From an uncultured Clostridia bacterium (lineage in GTDB: Bacteria > Bacillota > Clostridia > UMGS1810): 64,000 nucleotides of DNA. Position 1 is the first letter of the stretch. Every line of letters starts with the position of its first letter. The stretch lies in contig CAKSTI010000007.1 in the NCBI GenBank assembly GCA_934500705.1, forward strand, positions 73,912 through 137,911. Direction: 5' to 3'. The notes under the pieces are model-generated. The model saw only the letters and a list, made by a program, of their open reading frames with translations, did not search any database and was not told the origin of the DNA. Shown in pieces: positions 25,434 through 34,922 of this stretch. The position numbers and the translations under genes are program-made.

Positions 25434-28214
25434 CTACTCAACGTCGCCTACGTCATCAATGAGGAACAGACACTCTGCAAATCCCCACTTGGTAACGCCG
25501 ATAATTCTTGAACAGTGATTTCCGTAGGTTACGTAGTCCTTGATGTCGTCAATGCTCGTTGAGCCTTGGTAGTTACCGCTTGATGTAACCTTAATCCTGG
25601 GCCCGGTCTTGTCTATATGGATAATGGTGTCGCCGTAGATGCTCAAATCCTCCAAATCGTACTGGAGAATGGACGCATCGCCCGTATAAGTGTGCAGGTT
25701 TTCCGTCGTAACCTTAGCGGTTTTGCCTTTAATCTCGTATACGTCGTGCAAAATCATTCTCGGATAGGTGTATATGTCACCGTGCTGACGTCTCATATCC
25801 GCACGTGAACTTGCCTTAAACGCTTTGTCCGGATCGGACTCGCTGGCATCGTACACAATGTAGATGTTGGTTATTTCATTCTTGTTGTTGAGGTCGTACC
25901 AGATGATGTCACCCTCGCCGAGCTCATAGGTATTTTTATCGTCCGGGTCGCTGGGTTTAACGTTTTTCCAGAACTTATCCTCTGTGGCATATATTGTGCC
26001 GGATGTATAGTTATTCCCCGTAACTTCCAGTTTCTTTACGTCACCCCTGTCGCCAGCAACGGTGGTCATCTTGGTGATAACACGCACGTTCTGCTGCTGT
26101 ATTGACGAGCTTTGGGCACCGGACTCGTCTATGGTGAGCACAACATCGGCGCTGAAGGACGAGTCGTCAAACTGATAAGACTCTACCTTGTAGTAACTGT
26201 CTGATTTGTAATAATCCTTCGGTCTGGTATAGTATGCAAAGTAGCCCTCGTCCGCCTCTTTGGGATTGGACGGCACGGTGAAAGCTGTGCAGTTTGTACT
26301 GAGTGTAACCTTTATCTGTCTGCCAAATGTTGCAACAGATGAATCTTTAAAAAGCTGTGTATCAGCATCTGTACCGAGGTAGGACGAGAATGTTATTCTG
26401 AAACTGCCGTCCGTTTCTTCGGAGCCTGAATGTCTTTCAAGCAAGGGGGTGGAATTGGAGTTTAAAGGCTCGTTATTGTACGGCGTGTCAATCTCGGTGA
26501 TGTTGCCGTCGGCATCGAGGGAGTAGCGCACAAGCTGTGACATTACCTCGCCGGTGCCTTTGGAGAGCATCTCCATAGCACGCTCACGGGAAACCCTCTC
26601 GTTGTCTATGACAATCTTATCTCCTGCGGCGCTGAAATTCTCAATTTTGCCGTTCGTTGTAAAAATCTTAAATCCGAGTGTGGGATTGAGCATTGACTGG
26701 GTAAAGATTTTGGCATCTATCAAATATCCCGTTTCAAGCGATGATGAGGTATACTCCATATATGCAATCTTGCCGTCCGCCGTGGGATAGGCAACTACTC
26801 TTTTGCCGATATACACGTTGTTGTCGTATGATGTGCCGCCTTCCGTGTAGCGGTATTTGTCGGTATGTGCGGCAAAGTAGTCAACGTCTATCTTGTAGGT
26901 TTCCTCGCCTATGGTTATCTCCTTTTTGTTTACGTCAAAGGACACTACCTCGCCTTTAACATTTTTGGAGTATGCGTCAATTTTAAGGGTCTTGCCGTCG
27001 GCACTGCGGTAAACGGTGAGAACATCGCCGGCCTTGATTGAGGAGATGTCGGCGGATTTGCCGTCCCTGGTAATATCCATTATGGTGTCGTCATCCCAGG
27101 TTACGGTACCGTCGCCGAATTTGTCGGCAAGCATCTTATTGCTAAGGTCGGGTTTTGCGGTTACTACTATCTTGTAGGAATATACAAACGCAATGTCGTA
27201 TGTGCCGTCGCCGTTGCCGTCCACAAGAGTTACATATCCGTTTGACGGAACGAGGGTGGAGGCGTTGTAATTATTTGTAACCTGACCGTTATACACAACG
27301 GTTCTCTTGGCGCTGAGGGTCGCCTTTTTCTTGGTGTTTTTAACATAATAGGTATAGGTGTTGCCCGTGTAGCCGTCTATGTCGTCGGCACTAAGCGTCA
27401 ATGCCTCTTTGCCGTCGATGCTGTCGGTAAAGATATGGATTACGGTGTGTCTGTGGTCGGCGTCTTTTACTATGAACTCTGCGGTGCAGCCGATGTATGC
27501 GCCGAGGTCAATGTCCGTATTGAACTTTTCTCCTCCGAGCTTTACAAAGCCCTCTCCCATTCCGGCGGAGCCGTCGAGAGATGTCTGCGCATTTGCGGTA
27601 ACCTTTGCGGAGAGTATACGGCAGTCAAAGACGTCCTCAATGTAGGAAACGCCCGTTTTCTTAATATCTATATTGCCTTTGTTTATGACAGTATAAGTTT
27701 TTTCCGTGCGCAAAATCTCTGCGAGGTATTCGGCAAGCTCGCCGTAGGTGACGGGCGAGTTTAAGGAAATGCCTTTGAGCACGCCGAGCTTTCTTGCCGC
27801 CATATCGTAATCGCCGAAGTACTTGGCAATATCGGTATATCCCAGGCTCACAACCGCCGCCTTTACGACGTCGTGGCCCGTGATTTCCTTTTCCGCTCTG
27901 AAATTGCCTGTAATGCCGTCGTTTATGAGTCCCACCTTAACGGCAGAGGCGGCATATAGCGCCGCATCGCCGTCTATGTCCTTATACGACGGTACGGACG
28001 AGGTTTCGGGAGCGTTTGCAAACTTTACCGCAATCTTGGCAAATGCGCCTCTGGTGACGTTTGCCGAGGAGTCGGCAAGAGCGTTATCGTCAAAAACGCC
28101 GAGAGAGGCAAGAGCCAGCATATCGTCCGTTGCCGCCGCAGTGTCCGCAAACACTGCAACCGACGTGGGAAGAACGAGGCAAAGTATTAAAAATACGGTC
28201 AATAATTTTTTCAT
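25434..28214 (-). CDS. Large SLH-containing surface protein of unknown function
   Basis: A 926-residue exported protein: signal peptide MKKLLTVFLILCLVLPTSVA, then an SLH-like region (about 30-190: MLALASLGVFDDNALADSSA and VTRGAFAKIAVK, YKDIDGDAALYAASAVKVGLIND, AYxxxEITGHDVVKAAVVSLGY-type repeats). The remaining 700 residues are rich in beta strand and Thr/Asp, with several units resembling VKGEVVSFDVNKKEITIGEE and KIDVDYFA, a style seen in clostridial SLH proteins whose role is unknown. No enzyme motif is visible. ATG 28214 follows AGGAGGT and overlaps the stop of the upstream gene (ATGA). It probably anchors to, or forms part of, the cell-surface layer that displays the neighbouring binding proteins. 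Confidence 0.82.
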   Translation of the reverse strand: MKKLLTVFLILCLVLPTSVAVFADTAAATDDMLALASLGVFDDNALADSSANVTRGAFAKIAVKFANAPETSSVPSYKDIDGDAALYAASAVKVGLINDGITGNFRAEKEITGHDVVKAAVVSLGYTDIAKYFGDYDMAARKLGVLKGISLNSPVTYGELAEYLAEILRTEKTYTVINKGNIDIKKTGVSYIEDVFDCRILSAKVTANAQTSLDGSAGMGEGFVKLGGEKFNTDIDLGAYIGCTAEFIVKDADHRHTVIHIFTDSIDGKEALTLSADDIDGYTGNTYTYYVKNTKKKATLSAKRTVVYNGQVTNNYNASTLVPSNGYVTLVDGNGDGTYDIAFVYSYKIVVTAKPDLSNKMLADKFGDGTVTWDDDTIMDITRDGKSADISSIKAGDVLTVYRSADGKTLKIDAYSKNVKGEVVSFDVNKKEITIGEETYKIDVDYFAAHTDKYRYTEGGTSYDNNVYIGKRVVAYPTADGKIAYMEYTSSSLETGYLIDAKIFTQSMLNPTLGFKIFTTNGKIENFSAAGDKIVIDNERVSRERAMEMLSKGTGEVMSQLVRYSLDADGNITEIDTPYNNEPLNSNSTPLLERHSGSEETDGSFRITFSSYLGTDADTQLFKDSSVATFGRQIKVTLSTNCTAFTVPSNPKEADEGYFAYYTRPKDYYKSDSYYKVESYQFDDSSFSADVVLTIDESGAQSSSIQQQNVRVITKMTTVAGDRGDVKKLEVTGNNYTSGTIYATEDKFWKNVKPSDPDDKNTYELGEGDIIWYDLNNKNEITNIYIVYDASESDPDKAFKASSRADMRRQHGDIYTYPRMILHDVYEIKGKTAKVTTENLHTYTGDASILQYDLEDLSIYGDTIIHIDKTGPRIKVTSSGNYQGSTSIDDIKDYVTYGNHCSRIIGVTKWGFAECLFLIDDVGDVE

Positions 28215-30487
28215 TGGTTACCTCCTGCTTGTGCTATCTTTTCGACAAAGGACATAAGCCGGTCTATAACAACCGCCGTTTCGGCACGGGTTGCATTATT
28301 CCTGGGCATAAATCTGCCGTTGTCGCCGTTTAAAATTCCGAGCGAACACAAGGTGTCCACAGCGTCTTTGGCGTAATCGGCAATATCGGCACTGTCGGCA
28401 AAGTCGGATTTTCCGTCGCCGTCAAGCGAACCGAGCTTTGCAAGGAGCGCTCTCTTTGCAATAACCGCCATATCCTCACGGGTTATGTCGCTGCCTATGC
28501 CAAAGGTCTTTTGGTCAATGCCGTTAATGATGTTTGCGCCGACTGCCTTTTTTATAAAATCGGCGTACCATTCGGTGCTCTTTACATCGTCAAACGTTAT
28601 GTCGGCACTGCCGTCTATGGCGAGGGCGGACACTGTCATCTTTACAAATTCCTCTCGCTTTACGTTATCGAGCGGAGCAAACTCGGTGGGGGTTTTGCCG
28701 TTTACGATGCCTTTTTCGGCAAGGGAATTGATGCTGTCCTGTGCCCAGGGGGCAAGGTTTAAGTCGGCAAAGCCCTCTGCCTTTTCCGGTTCTTTTTCCG
28801 GCTGAGGGGGAAGGATAGTGCCGTCCTCTGCGGAAGTACCCGGAACGGAAACGCTGATTTTTCCGCCTCCTCCGCCGCCACCGCCGGTTTTCTTGGTGCT
28901 GACGTTGGAAACTTCGTCGTCATCGTCTTTGGTTTTGCCAATCTGCTTTACCGCCTTTTCAAGTTCTGCGGCAATTTGCGCTGTGTCTGCGACATCGAGT
29001 GACACTATTGCCATATATGCCGACTGCAAATCGTCGGTCTGTGAAATGAGGTCATTGTACGACTTTTCGCTAAATCCGAAGTACTCCAAATCGCCTTCGA
29101 TCAGCTGTTTGATGTTGCCGTAGCTTACGCTTGACGAGTAAATTGCAAGGTAGAGCTTTTCTTTAAACTCCTTATAATTAACGCTTGCCTTCGCCGCCTC
29201 GGCAACCGTGTTTCTCTCGTCGTCGGTGAAGTTTTCAAAGAATATCTTATATGCGGCGCTGTCCTGCAAGCCTGCGGCGTCTGCCGTCTGCCTGATTTGT
29301 TCAAAACCGTCTTTGGACACGAGAGATGCAAAAATCGCCTCACGGTCTATCATATCCGCCCAGTTATCTGCGGTGTACCCGCCTGCATTTGAAACTGCGG
29401 CGTTAAGAAACGCATCTTTTGCGCCGTCGTCTAAGAGCGCATACTTGGTGCACTTGTTTTCCCAAATCCAATTCCAGTTATCCGCAACTTCCGATATATT
29501 GTCCGCTGTTGCGCCGTTTAAGTCGACAAGCATTTTTTCTGTATTTTCGCTGTCTATCTGCCGGCAATCCACGCTGACAGTCCAGGTATGCGGCGTGCCG
29601 TCAAAGGCGGAAACGGTGTAGATGACGTTAAATCCGTCAACCGATGCAACTGTGGCTGACGAGAGTTTGTCGGCAAGCTTTAACTCAATATTTGCATCGG
29701 AAAATTCATCTGCCGAAACATAGAGTTTTGGAAGTACAATTTGTGCGGTGTTGGCAACGGGGTCTACCGTTGCGGCAAACACGTCCTCACTGCCTTCCTT
29801 TTTAAACTCCGCACCGGAAACCGAGAGGTCGAACCTATCGGCGTCCTCTTTGCTTTGAAAGAGCGCAATGTACTTTAAGAGTACACCGCAGTTTACCGCC
29901 GTGCCGTCCGCCGTCTGCGCCGGGCAGAATGTGATGCTTGACGCACCGTCCGGGGCACTCTCTAACGGGAGAACGGTGGAGATAACCTTTGTTCCCCTGG
30001 CGTTGGTGGTGTAGCTTGATGATTTGTATTCGCTGCCCGAAGCATCGGTGAGACTTGCGCCGTTTGATGCTATGGTTGCAACGGTATTCTCTGCGCCGTC
30101 TGCAAGCCGTATGAACGACTTCATCTCGGCACTGCCGGAATTGCGGCAGGTTGAATACGAGTAGGCAACCTTGGCGTACGTATATCCTGACAGACCGCCG
30201 TCAACATTAAATGTAACGTACGGCTTATCCGCTCCCTGAGCCGAGGCGTCAAACACGGCAAATACGCCGAAGCCGCCGAGCGCCTTGCTGCGCACGGAAA
30301 GCGACGCACCGTCGGAAAAGGCGGCGTTATCTATGTATGTACGGCAGGTTTCCTCGTTGGTAAAGTCGAGCCACAGAGCCGTTTGAGGCTGCTGTGTTTC
30401 GGCATCATCAGCCAAAGCGGGGACAGCGCTTGAAAATGCAAGCAGTGCCGCCGACAGAATTGCCGTAAGTTTTTTTAATTTCAGCAT
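28211..30487 (-). CDS. SLH-anchored surface protein with one YIALF module
   Basis: A 758-residue exported protein. Signal peptide 1-27 (LSAALLAFSSAVPALA), one YIALF module at about 37-225 (ending LLKYIALFQSKEDADRFD), an Ig-like domain to about 310, a helical region (about 315-530), a short Gly-rich linker of eight glycines, and three C-terminal SLH domains (about 575-745) with NVKREEF, SDITREDM and NATRAETA motifs. The layout suggests a wall-anchored stalk that holds a module outside the cell. ATG 30487 follows AAAAGGAG, 18 bases after the permease stop, so it belongs to the importer operon. Role in capturing sugar for the importer is inferred from position. Confidence 0.85.
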   Translation of the reverse strand: MLKLKKLTAILSAALLAFSSAVPALADDAETQQPQTALWLDFTNEETCRTYIDNAAFSDGASLSVRSKALGGFGVFAVFDASAQGADKPYVTFNVDGGLSGYTYAKVAYSYSTCRNSGSAEMKSFIRLADGAENTVATIASNGASLTDASGSEYKSSSYTTNARGTKVISTVLPLESAPDGASSITFCPAQTADGTAVNCGVLLKYIALFQSKEDADRFDLSVSGAEFKKEGSEDVFAATVDPVANTAQIVLPKLYVSADEFSDANIELKLADKLSSATVASVDGFNVIYTVSAFDGTPHTWTVSVDCRQIDSENTEKMLVDLNGATADNISEVADNWNWIWENKCTKYALLDDGAKDAFLNAAVSNAGGYTADNWADMIDREAIFASLVSKDGFEQIRQTADAAGLQDSAAYKIFFENFTDDERNTVAEAAKASVNYKEFKEKLYLAIYSSSVSYGNIKQLIEGDLEYFGFSEKSYNDLISQTDDLQSAYMAIVSLDVADTAQIAAELEKAVKQIGKTKDDDDEVSNVSTKKTGGGGGGGGKISVSVPGTSAEDGTILPPQPEKEPEKAEGFADLNLAPWAQDSINSLAEKGIVNGKTPTEFAPLDNVKREEFVKMTVSALAIDGSADITFDDVKSTEWYADFIKKAVGANIINGIDQKTFGIGSDITREDMAVIAKRALLAKLGSLDGDGKSDFADSADIADYAKDAVDTLCSLGILNGDNGRFMPRNNATRAETAVVIDRLMSFVEKIAQAGGNQ

Positions 30488-30505
30488 TGTTTTCTCTCCT
30501 TTTTA

Positions 30506-31360
30506 TTAACCTTTAACAGCCCCTGCAACCATACCTTCGGTTATGTATTTGTTGCCGAAGAAGTAAACCACAAGCACCGGCATAAGAGCAATAACCGTTG
30601 CGGCGAACATCAGGTTCCACGACGATGCCGCCTCGCCGGAATTTTTAAGAGCCATAATTCCGACAATGAGGGTTTGCTGTTCGGGTCTGGACATTGTGAA
30701 AAGCGCCGGCATAAGGTAGCTGTTCCACGAGCCGTTAAACGAAAGCATTGCAAGAGTTGCCAAAACGGGCTTTAAGTTTGGGAAAATTATCTTAAAAAAT
30801 ATCTGTGTAAAGTTACAGCCGTCTATCTTTGCCGCCTCGTCAAGCTCGGTCGGCAGTGCGTTTATAAATCCTCTGACGATATACATACTCACAACCGGTA
30901 TACCGAAACACTGCATAACGAGCAATCCCCAGAGCGATGTGCTCAGATTGAACTTTGAGAGTATGGAAAACGTGGGATAAATGGTAATCGAGCCGAGCGA
31001 GATAAACATAAGCGATGAGAACACCGCAAATATTAGCTTTTTGCCTCTGAAAACCCCACGTGCAAAAACGTAACCGCACAAAGCCGAGAGAAACAGGTCG
31101 AGTATAACCGAGATTACGGAGTACCAGGTACTGTTAAATACCATATGACCCACACGGAAGTTCTCCGAGTTCCACGCTTCTATGTAGTTATCGAATGTGG
31201 GCGACGCCGAAAAGAGTTTTTCCGGCGTCGTCATAATTTCCGAGTTGGTTTTAAATGACGAAGTTATAAGGCTGAGTATGGGGAACACAACCACTACAAG
31301 GAGCGCAGTCAGCACTGTGTAGATTAATATTTTTGTAAATAGTGACTTTTTTGTGTGCAT
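30506..31360 (-). CDS. Sugar ABC transporter permease, MalG/CUT1 type
   Basis: A 284-residue inner-membrane permease with six predicted membrane segments, starting with IYTVLTALLVVVVFPILSLI. The cytoplasmic EAA loop reads ELDEAAKIDGCNFTQIFFKIIFPNLKP, the contact site for the ATPase subunit. It forms the pore together with the MalF-type partner encoded 12 bases upstream. ATG 31360 follows AAGGAGG. Members of CUT1 import oligosaccharides delivered by a lipoprotein. No ATPase gene lies in the operon, so a shared MsmX-like ATPase elsewhere in the genome is expected, as is common in Firmicutes. Confidence 0.93.
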   Translation of the reverse strand: MHTKKSLFTKILIYTVLTALLVVVVFPILSLITSSFKTNSEIMTTPEKLFSASPTFDNYIEAWNSENFRVGHMVFNSTWYSVISVILDLFLSALCGYVFARGVFRGKKLIFAVFSSLMFISLGSITIYPTFSILSKFNLSTSLWGLLVMQCFGIPVVSMYIVRGFINALPTELDEAAKIDGCNFTQIFFKIIFPNLKPVLATLAMLSFNGSWNSYLMPALFTMSRPEQQTLIVGIMALKNSGEAASSWNLMFAATVIALMPVLVVYFFGNKYITEGMVAGAVKG

Positions 31361-31372
31361 AAACTTACCTCC

Positions 31373-32293
31373 TTAATAAACTTTTTGCATCTTAGCGCTG
31401 AGCTTGGTGTATACTATGGCAACACAGCCGTAGATAACCGAGCTTACAATGGAGAGCGCACAGCCGTAGCCTACGTTTACCCTGCCGCTTGCAAAGCCGG
31501 GGACAAACGTTGAAATGAGGTACGACGCCGCAGTATGAGTCATACCGCCGGGAGCGCCGTTGGTCATAATTACAACGTATTCGCCCGTCTGAATGGTACC
31601 GTTTATGGCAAGCAGAAGTATGGTCTGGAAAACCGGGGCAATCATAGGAATGGTGATGCTCATAAACTGTCTGAACCTGCTTGCGCCGTCTATGGTTGCC
31701 GCCTCGTAGAGGTCATCGGGCACGTTGGTGAGAGCCGCAGTAAAGTAGATGACGTTGGTTCCGAAGTTTGCCCACATAGAGCCGAGTATGAGAACCGCCA
31801 TAGCGCCTTTTTTGCTCGAAAACCAGTCTATCGGCTGTTTTATAAATCCGAATTTTTGTAAGTTGTAGTTAATAAATCCGAAGTAGTCAAACATATTTGC
31901 AAAAATCACGGCAACAATGGTTGTTGATATTATGGTCGGCATAAAGTACATACTGCGGTAAAAACCGGAGCCTTTGAGCTTTTGCTTTAACATAACCGCC
32001 AGAACAAGCGCAACGCAAATCTCTATGGGTACTTTAATGAGTGTAAATTCAAGTGTGACCTTCCAGGCACGCCAATAGGTCATATCGGCAAACGCCGTCA
32101 CAAAGTTTTTAAGTCCCACAAATCTTTCTTTTCCGGGAATAAGCTCATCGAAGTACAGCGATTTTAACGCCGCCCAGAAAATGGGGTAAATTTTAAATAC
32201 AAAAAAGCCTATAAGCGGAAGTGCAAGCAAAGCATAACACTGTAATTCCGTCGATTGCGCCTCATTCATATGCCTTGTTTTTGTTTTCGTCAT
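31373..32293 (-). CDS. Sugar ABC transporter permease, MalF/CUT1 type
   Basis: A 306-residue membrane protein with six predicted helices (for example YALLALPLIGFFVFKIYPIFWAAL and TIISTTIVAVIFANMF) and the EAA loop LYEAATIDGASRFRQFMSITIPMI near residue 210. It pairs with the MalG-type permease that follows after 12 bases and lies 15 bases downstream of the binding-protein gene. ATG 32293 follows AAAAAGGAG. The trio is a standard CUT1 oligosaccharide importer; which sugar it carries is not visible in the sequence. Confidence 0.93.
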   Translation of the reverse strand: MTKTKTRHMNEAQSTELQCYALLALPLIGFFVFKIYPIFWAALKSLYFDELIPGKERFVGLKNFVTAFADMTYWRAWKVTLEFTLIKVPIEICVALVLAVMLKQKLKGSGFYRSMYFMPTIISTTIVAVIFANMFDYFGFINYNLQKFGFIKQPIDWFSSKKGAMAVLILGSMWANFGTNVIYFTAALTNVPDDLYEAATIDGASRFRQFMSITIPMIAPVFQTILLLAINGTIQTGEYVVIMTNGAPGGMTHTAASYLISTFVPGFASGRVNVGYGCALSIVSSVIYGCVAIVYTKLSAKMQKVY

Positions 32294-32308
32294 TTATAAA
32301 ACTCCTTT

Positions 32309-33712
32309 TTACCTGCTTGCGTCCCAATCGGGGAGAATAGAGCCCAATGCCTCGGCATCATAGTCGGGATACATTTCCTGATATTTCTTTATACCTTCGT
32401 TTTTGGTGTCTGCCCACTCCTGTGCGTATTTATCTATTGCAGCGTCGCTTAGAGCTTTGGGCCATATTTCGTTAATAAATCTTGAACCGAAGCTGACTGC
32501 GCCGGTGGTTTCCGACTTTCTGCCCATAGGTGAGGGTTTGCTTACGTCTGTGAGTTTGCAGAAGGCTGTCCAACACTCGCCGTGCTTTAATGAGGAGTCA
32601 ACCTTTGTTCCCTCAACCCAGTCCATTTTGAGCGGAATTGTCATACCCTTGCTGTAAGCGGCTTTTAAGAGGTCGTCACCGTAGAGGAAGTTCATTACCG
32701 CAACAATCTTGTCCTCGCCGATTTTTTCCACTGACTTCTGATTGATGTAGTAGCCGCCGCTGATGTCCATATGCTGTTTATACATATCGTTTTCGTCCGC
32801 AACGGGGAAGGGTGCTACCGCCCAGTTGATTTTTGCCGGGAACTGGTCGGTGAGTACGCCATAGTCATAACTGCCGGCGGTTTTCATTGCTATGCCGCCT
32901 TCGGCAAAGCGTGCTCTTGCCGGGTCGTTGTCAAGACCTTCAACACCGGGGTAGTAACTGCCGTCTTTTTTAATGCCGATAAGAGTCTTGGCAACCTCTG
33001 CCTCTGCCTTGTAGTCATACTCGCCGGTCTTGGGGTTGTAACCGCTTATGTATCCGCAGGACGGTACTGCCATTTTGGCAACGTCTACGCCATACCACTC
33101 GGACCACTTGCCGGGGAAGATGATGCCGTATTCCTTTTTGGACGGGTTGGTGAGCTTCTTTGCGTACTCTCTCAATTCCTTCAAGGTTTTGGGCGGAGTT
33201 GCGTTGCCGTCCTTATCCACAAGACCTGCGGCTTTGAACATATCAACGTTATAGACAAGACCGTATGTGGTACTTGAATTCGGTATGGAATATGTTTTGC
33301 CGTCTATCTTGACTCTTGAAGGCATCATAAATTCGGCATACTTTTCCGTAATGGGCTTTAAGCCCTCGATGTCGTCAATGGAGGCAAGCCTGCCCTGTGC
33401 TGCAAGTTTTTCCGCATCGCAGGAGGTAAAGAGGTCGGGAGCCGTGCCGTTTTCCATTGCCAAGTCTATCTGCTCGGACAGGTCGCCGGATTTAACGGTG
33501 TAGTCAATGTTGATGCCGAGCTTTTTACCCTCGCCGTCGTTCCACTTTTTAATCTGTTCGTCCATAAATGCTTTGTCGTGACCGTTACCGGACCAGATTG
33601 ACACTGTGGTCAGGTTACTGTCTACCGCCGCTTTCTTTCCGCAGCCTGCCGAGGATACGGCAACTGCCGCAACAGCGGCGAACACGATTGCTTTTTTTGC
33701 AAAACCTTTCAT
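32309..33712 (-). CDS. Sugar-binding lipoprotein of the ABC importer
   Basis: A 467-residue extracellular solute-binding protein. The N-terminus has a lipoprotein signal ending in the lipobox VSSAGC, so the mature protein would be lipid-anchored by its cysteine on the outer face of the membrane. The body has family-1 solute-binding features: VSIWSGNGHDKAFMDEQIKKWN at the start (strand and helix), YSIPNSSTTYGLVYNVDMFKAAGL in the hinge region, and several tryptophans that may stack on sugars. ATG 33712 is preferred over GTG 33721 because GAGGTG lies seven bases upstream. It is the first gene of the 20-kb operon and sits behind the promoter at 33752-33797. Ligand unknown. Confidence 0.93.
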   Translation of the reverse strand: MKGFAKKAIVFAAVAAVAVSSAGCGKKAAVDSNLTTVSIWSGNGHDKAFMDEQIKKWNDGEGKKLGINIDYTVKSGDLSEQIDLAMENGTAPDLFTSCDAEKLAAQGRLASIDDIEGLKPITEKYAEFMMPSRVKIDGKTYSIPNSSTTYGLVYNVDMFKAAGLVDKDGNATPPKTLKELREYAKKLTNPSKKEYGIIFPGKWSEWYGVDVAKMAVPSCGYISGYNPKTGEYDYKAEAEVAKTLIGIKKDGSYYPGVEGLDNDPARARFAEGGIAMKTAGSYDYGVLTDQFPAKINWAVAPFPVADENDMYKQHMDISGGYYINQKSVEKIGEDKIVAVMNFLYGDDLLKAAYSKGMTIPLKMDWVEGTKVDSSLKHGECWTAFCKLTDVSKPSPMGRKSETTGAVSFGSRFINEIWPKALSDAAIDKYAQEWADTKNEGIKKYQEMYPDYDAEALGSILPDWDASR

Positions 33713-33751
33713 AATTTTCACCTCATAAAAATATTTTTTGTTTCTGTTTTA

Positions 33752-33797
33752 ATTGTACGGCATAGGTTATACAAAGGCAAGTAAATAATTTGTAAAC
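33752..33797 (-). promoter_or_regulatory. Promoter and operator of the importer/surface-protein operon
   Basis: Leftward promoter TTGCCT (33775-33780), 17 bases, TACAAT (33752-33757). A 20-bp box, CAAGTAAATAATTTGTAAAC (33778-33797 on the plus strand), overlaps the TTG of the -35 and carries GTAAA twice, 11 bp apart. The identical 20 bases overlap the -35 at 36449-36454 in the same geometry, which points to one activator for both operons. Confidence 0.8.
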
Positions 33798-33815
33798 CGC
33801 CGTGGCACGGGCGTT

Positions 33816-34922
33816 TCAGAGGTTTTCCGCAAACTCCAAAACAAAGCTGCAACTCCACGAAAAATGGTCGCAGCAGAGTCCCTCGCCTGTCAGCGAATTA
33901 TAGTTTTCGTATATTTTTTCGGGATTTTTGTATACGCTGTCCAAGATGTTTTCTCTTATTGTTTCCGCTGTTTGATTAAATCCGTAGTTTTTAAGCCCCT
34001 TTGCGGCAAAGTAGGCAACGTTAAGCCAGCACGGGCCACGCCAGTATCGGGCGGAATAGTTTTTGTCGGTGTACGCCACGGTGGGCATCATCGGCAAAAA
34101 GTGCGATTTGGCAATCTCGTTCATCTTTTCGGCACGGTCGGCGCTTGCGGTTTTGGCATACAGCGGCATAAAGCACGCAGGTGTCAGTACTGCGGTGTGG
34201 GCGTTTTGCACATAGTCAAAGTCGGCATACGAGGCGAGCTTTTCGCAAAAGAACTTTTCCTCGACGGCTTTTGCAAGGCTTTCCGCCTTTTTGGCATAAT
34301 CTCCGCTCCTGTCCCCCACCGCCTCGGAGAGTGCCGCCATTGCACGGTATGTCATAACCATAAAGCAATTCAAATCCACGGGCAGAAGGTGTGATATTTT
34401 CCCGTCAAAGCGGACGGAGTCGTCCCAGCCGGACTCATAGCGTACTCTCTTTTCGTACTCGTCATCGGTACAGCCGTCGCTCCTGTCGGCATCGTAGCGG
34501 AAAAGTCCGCCGATGCGTCTGTTTTCCTCCCAAAAGCGCACGTTTTTTGCCAGGACGGGGTAAACGTCTTTGGCAAAGGCGGTATCGCCCGTCTTTTCGC
34601 AGACACGGTTTGCCGCCCATGCCATAACGGGCGGTTTGGAAAATCGGCGTTCAATCTCCCCGTTCTCCCATACGACGTCGGGCAGACTGCCGTCATCGGC
34701 GCAGAAGTTTAAAAATCCACGTATCTGCGTTTTGGCAAGCTCCTCGTCAAAGTGCAGTGCGCCGACAGCGTGAAAGGCGCTGTCCCAGTTCCATATTCCG
34801 CCCCAGCCTTTGCCGGGCTCTATCATAGGCGTTTCACCCCAGGGGTAGGAGCTGTCTTTACATATATTTTCGGTAAGTATGCGTTTTGCTCTGCCGATAA
34901 GTTCGGCGTTTCTTGTATTCAT
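33816..34922 (-). CDS. GH63/trehalase-like (alpha/alpha)6-barrel glycosidase
   Basis: A 368-residue cytosolic protein with an all-helical barrel pattern. GWGGIWNWDSAFHAVGAL, YESGWDDSVRF, and RYWRGPCWLNVAYFAAKGL match the conserved blocks of GH63 and mannosylglycerate-hydrolase-like enzymes, and the C-terminal NSLTGEGLCCDHFSWS is also typical. The Asp in GWDDS and a Glu near the end are the likely catalytic pair in this clan. No signal peptide, so it would act on imported sugars. Its start overlaps the stop of the upstream gene by four bases (ATGA at 34919-34922). Likely substrates are alpha-glucosides or alpha-mannosides; sequence does not settle it. Confidence 0.8.
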   Translation of the reverse strand: MNTRNAELIGRAKRILTENICKDSSYPWGETPMIEPGKGWGGIWNWDSAFHAVGALHFDEELAKTQIRGFLNFCADDGSLPDVVWENGEIERRFSKPPVMAWAANRVCEKTGDTAFAKDVYPVLAKNVRFWEENRRIGGLFRYDADRSDGCTDDEYEKRVRYESGWDDSVRFDGKISHLLPVDLNCFMVMTYRAMAALSEAVGDRSGDYAKKAESLAKAVEEKFFCEKLASYADFDYVQNAHTAVLTPACFMPLYAKTASADRAEKMNEIAKSHFLPMMPTVAYTDKNYSARYWRGPCWLNVAYFAAKGLKNYGFNQTAETIRENILDSVYKNPEKIYENYNSLTGEGLCCDHFSWSCSFVLEFAENL

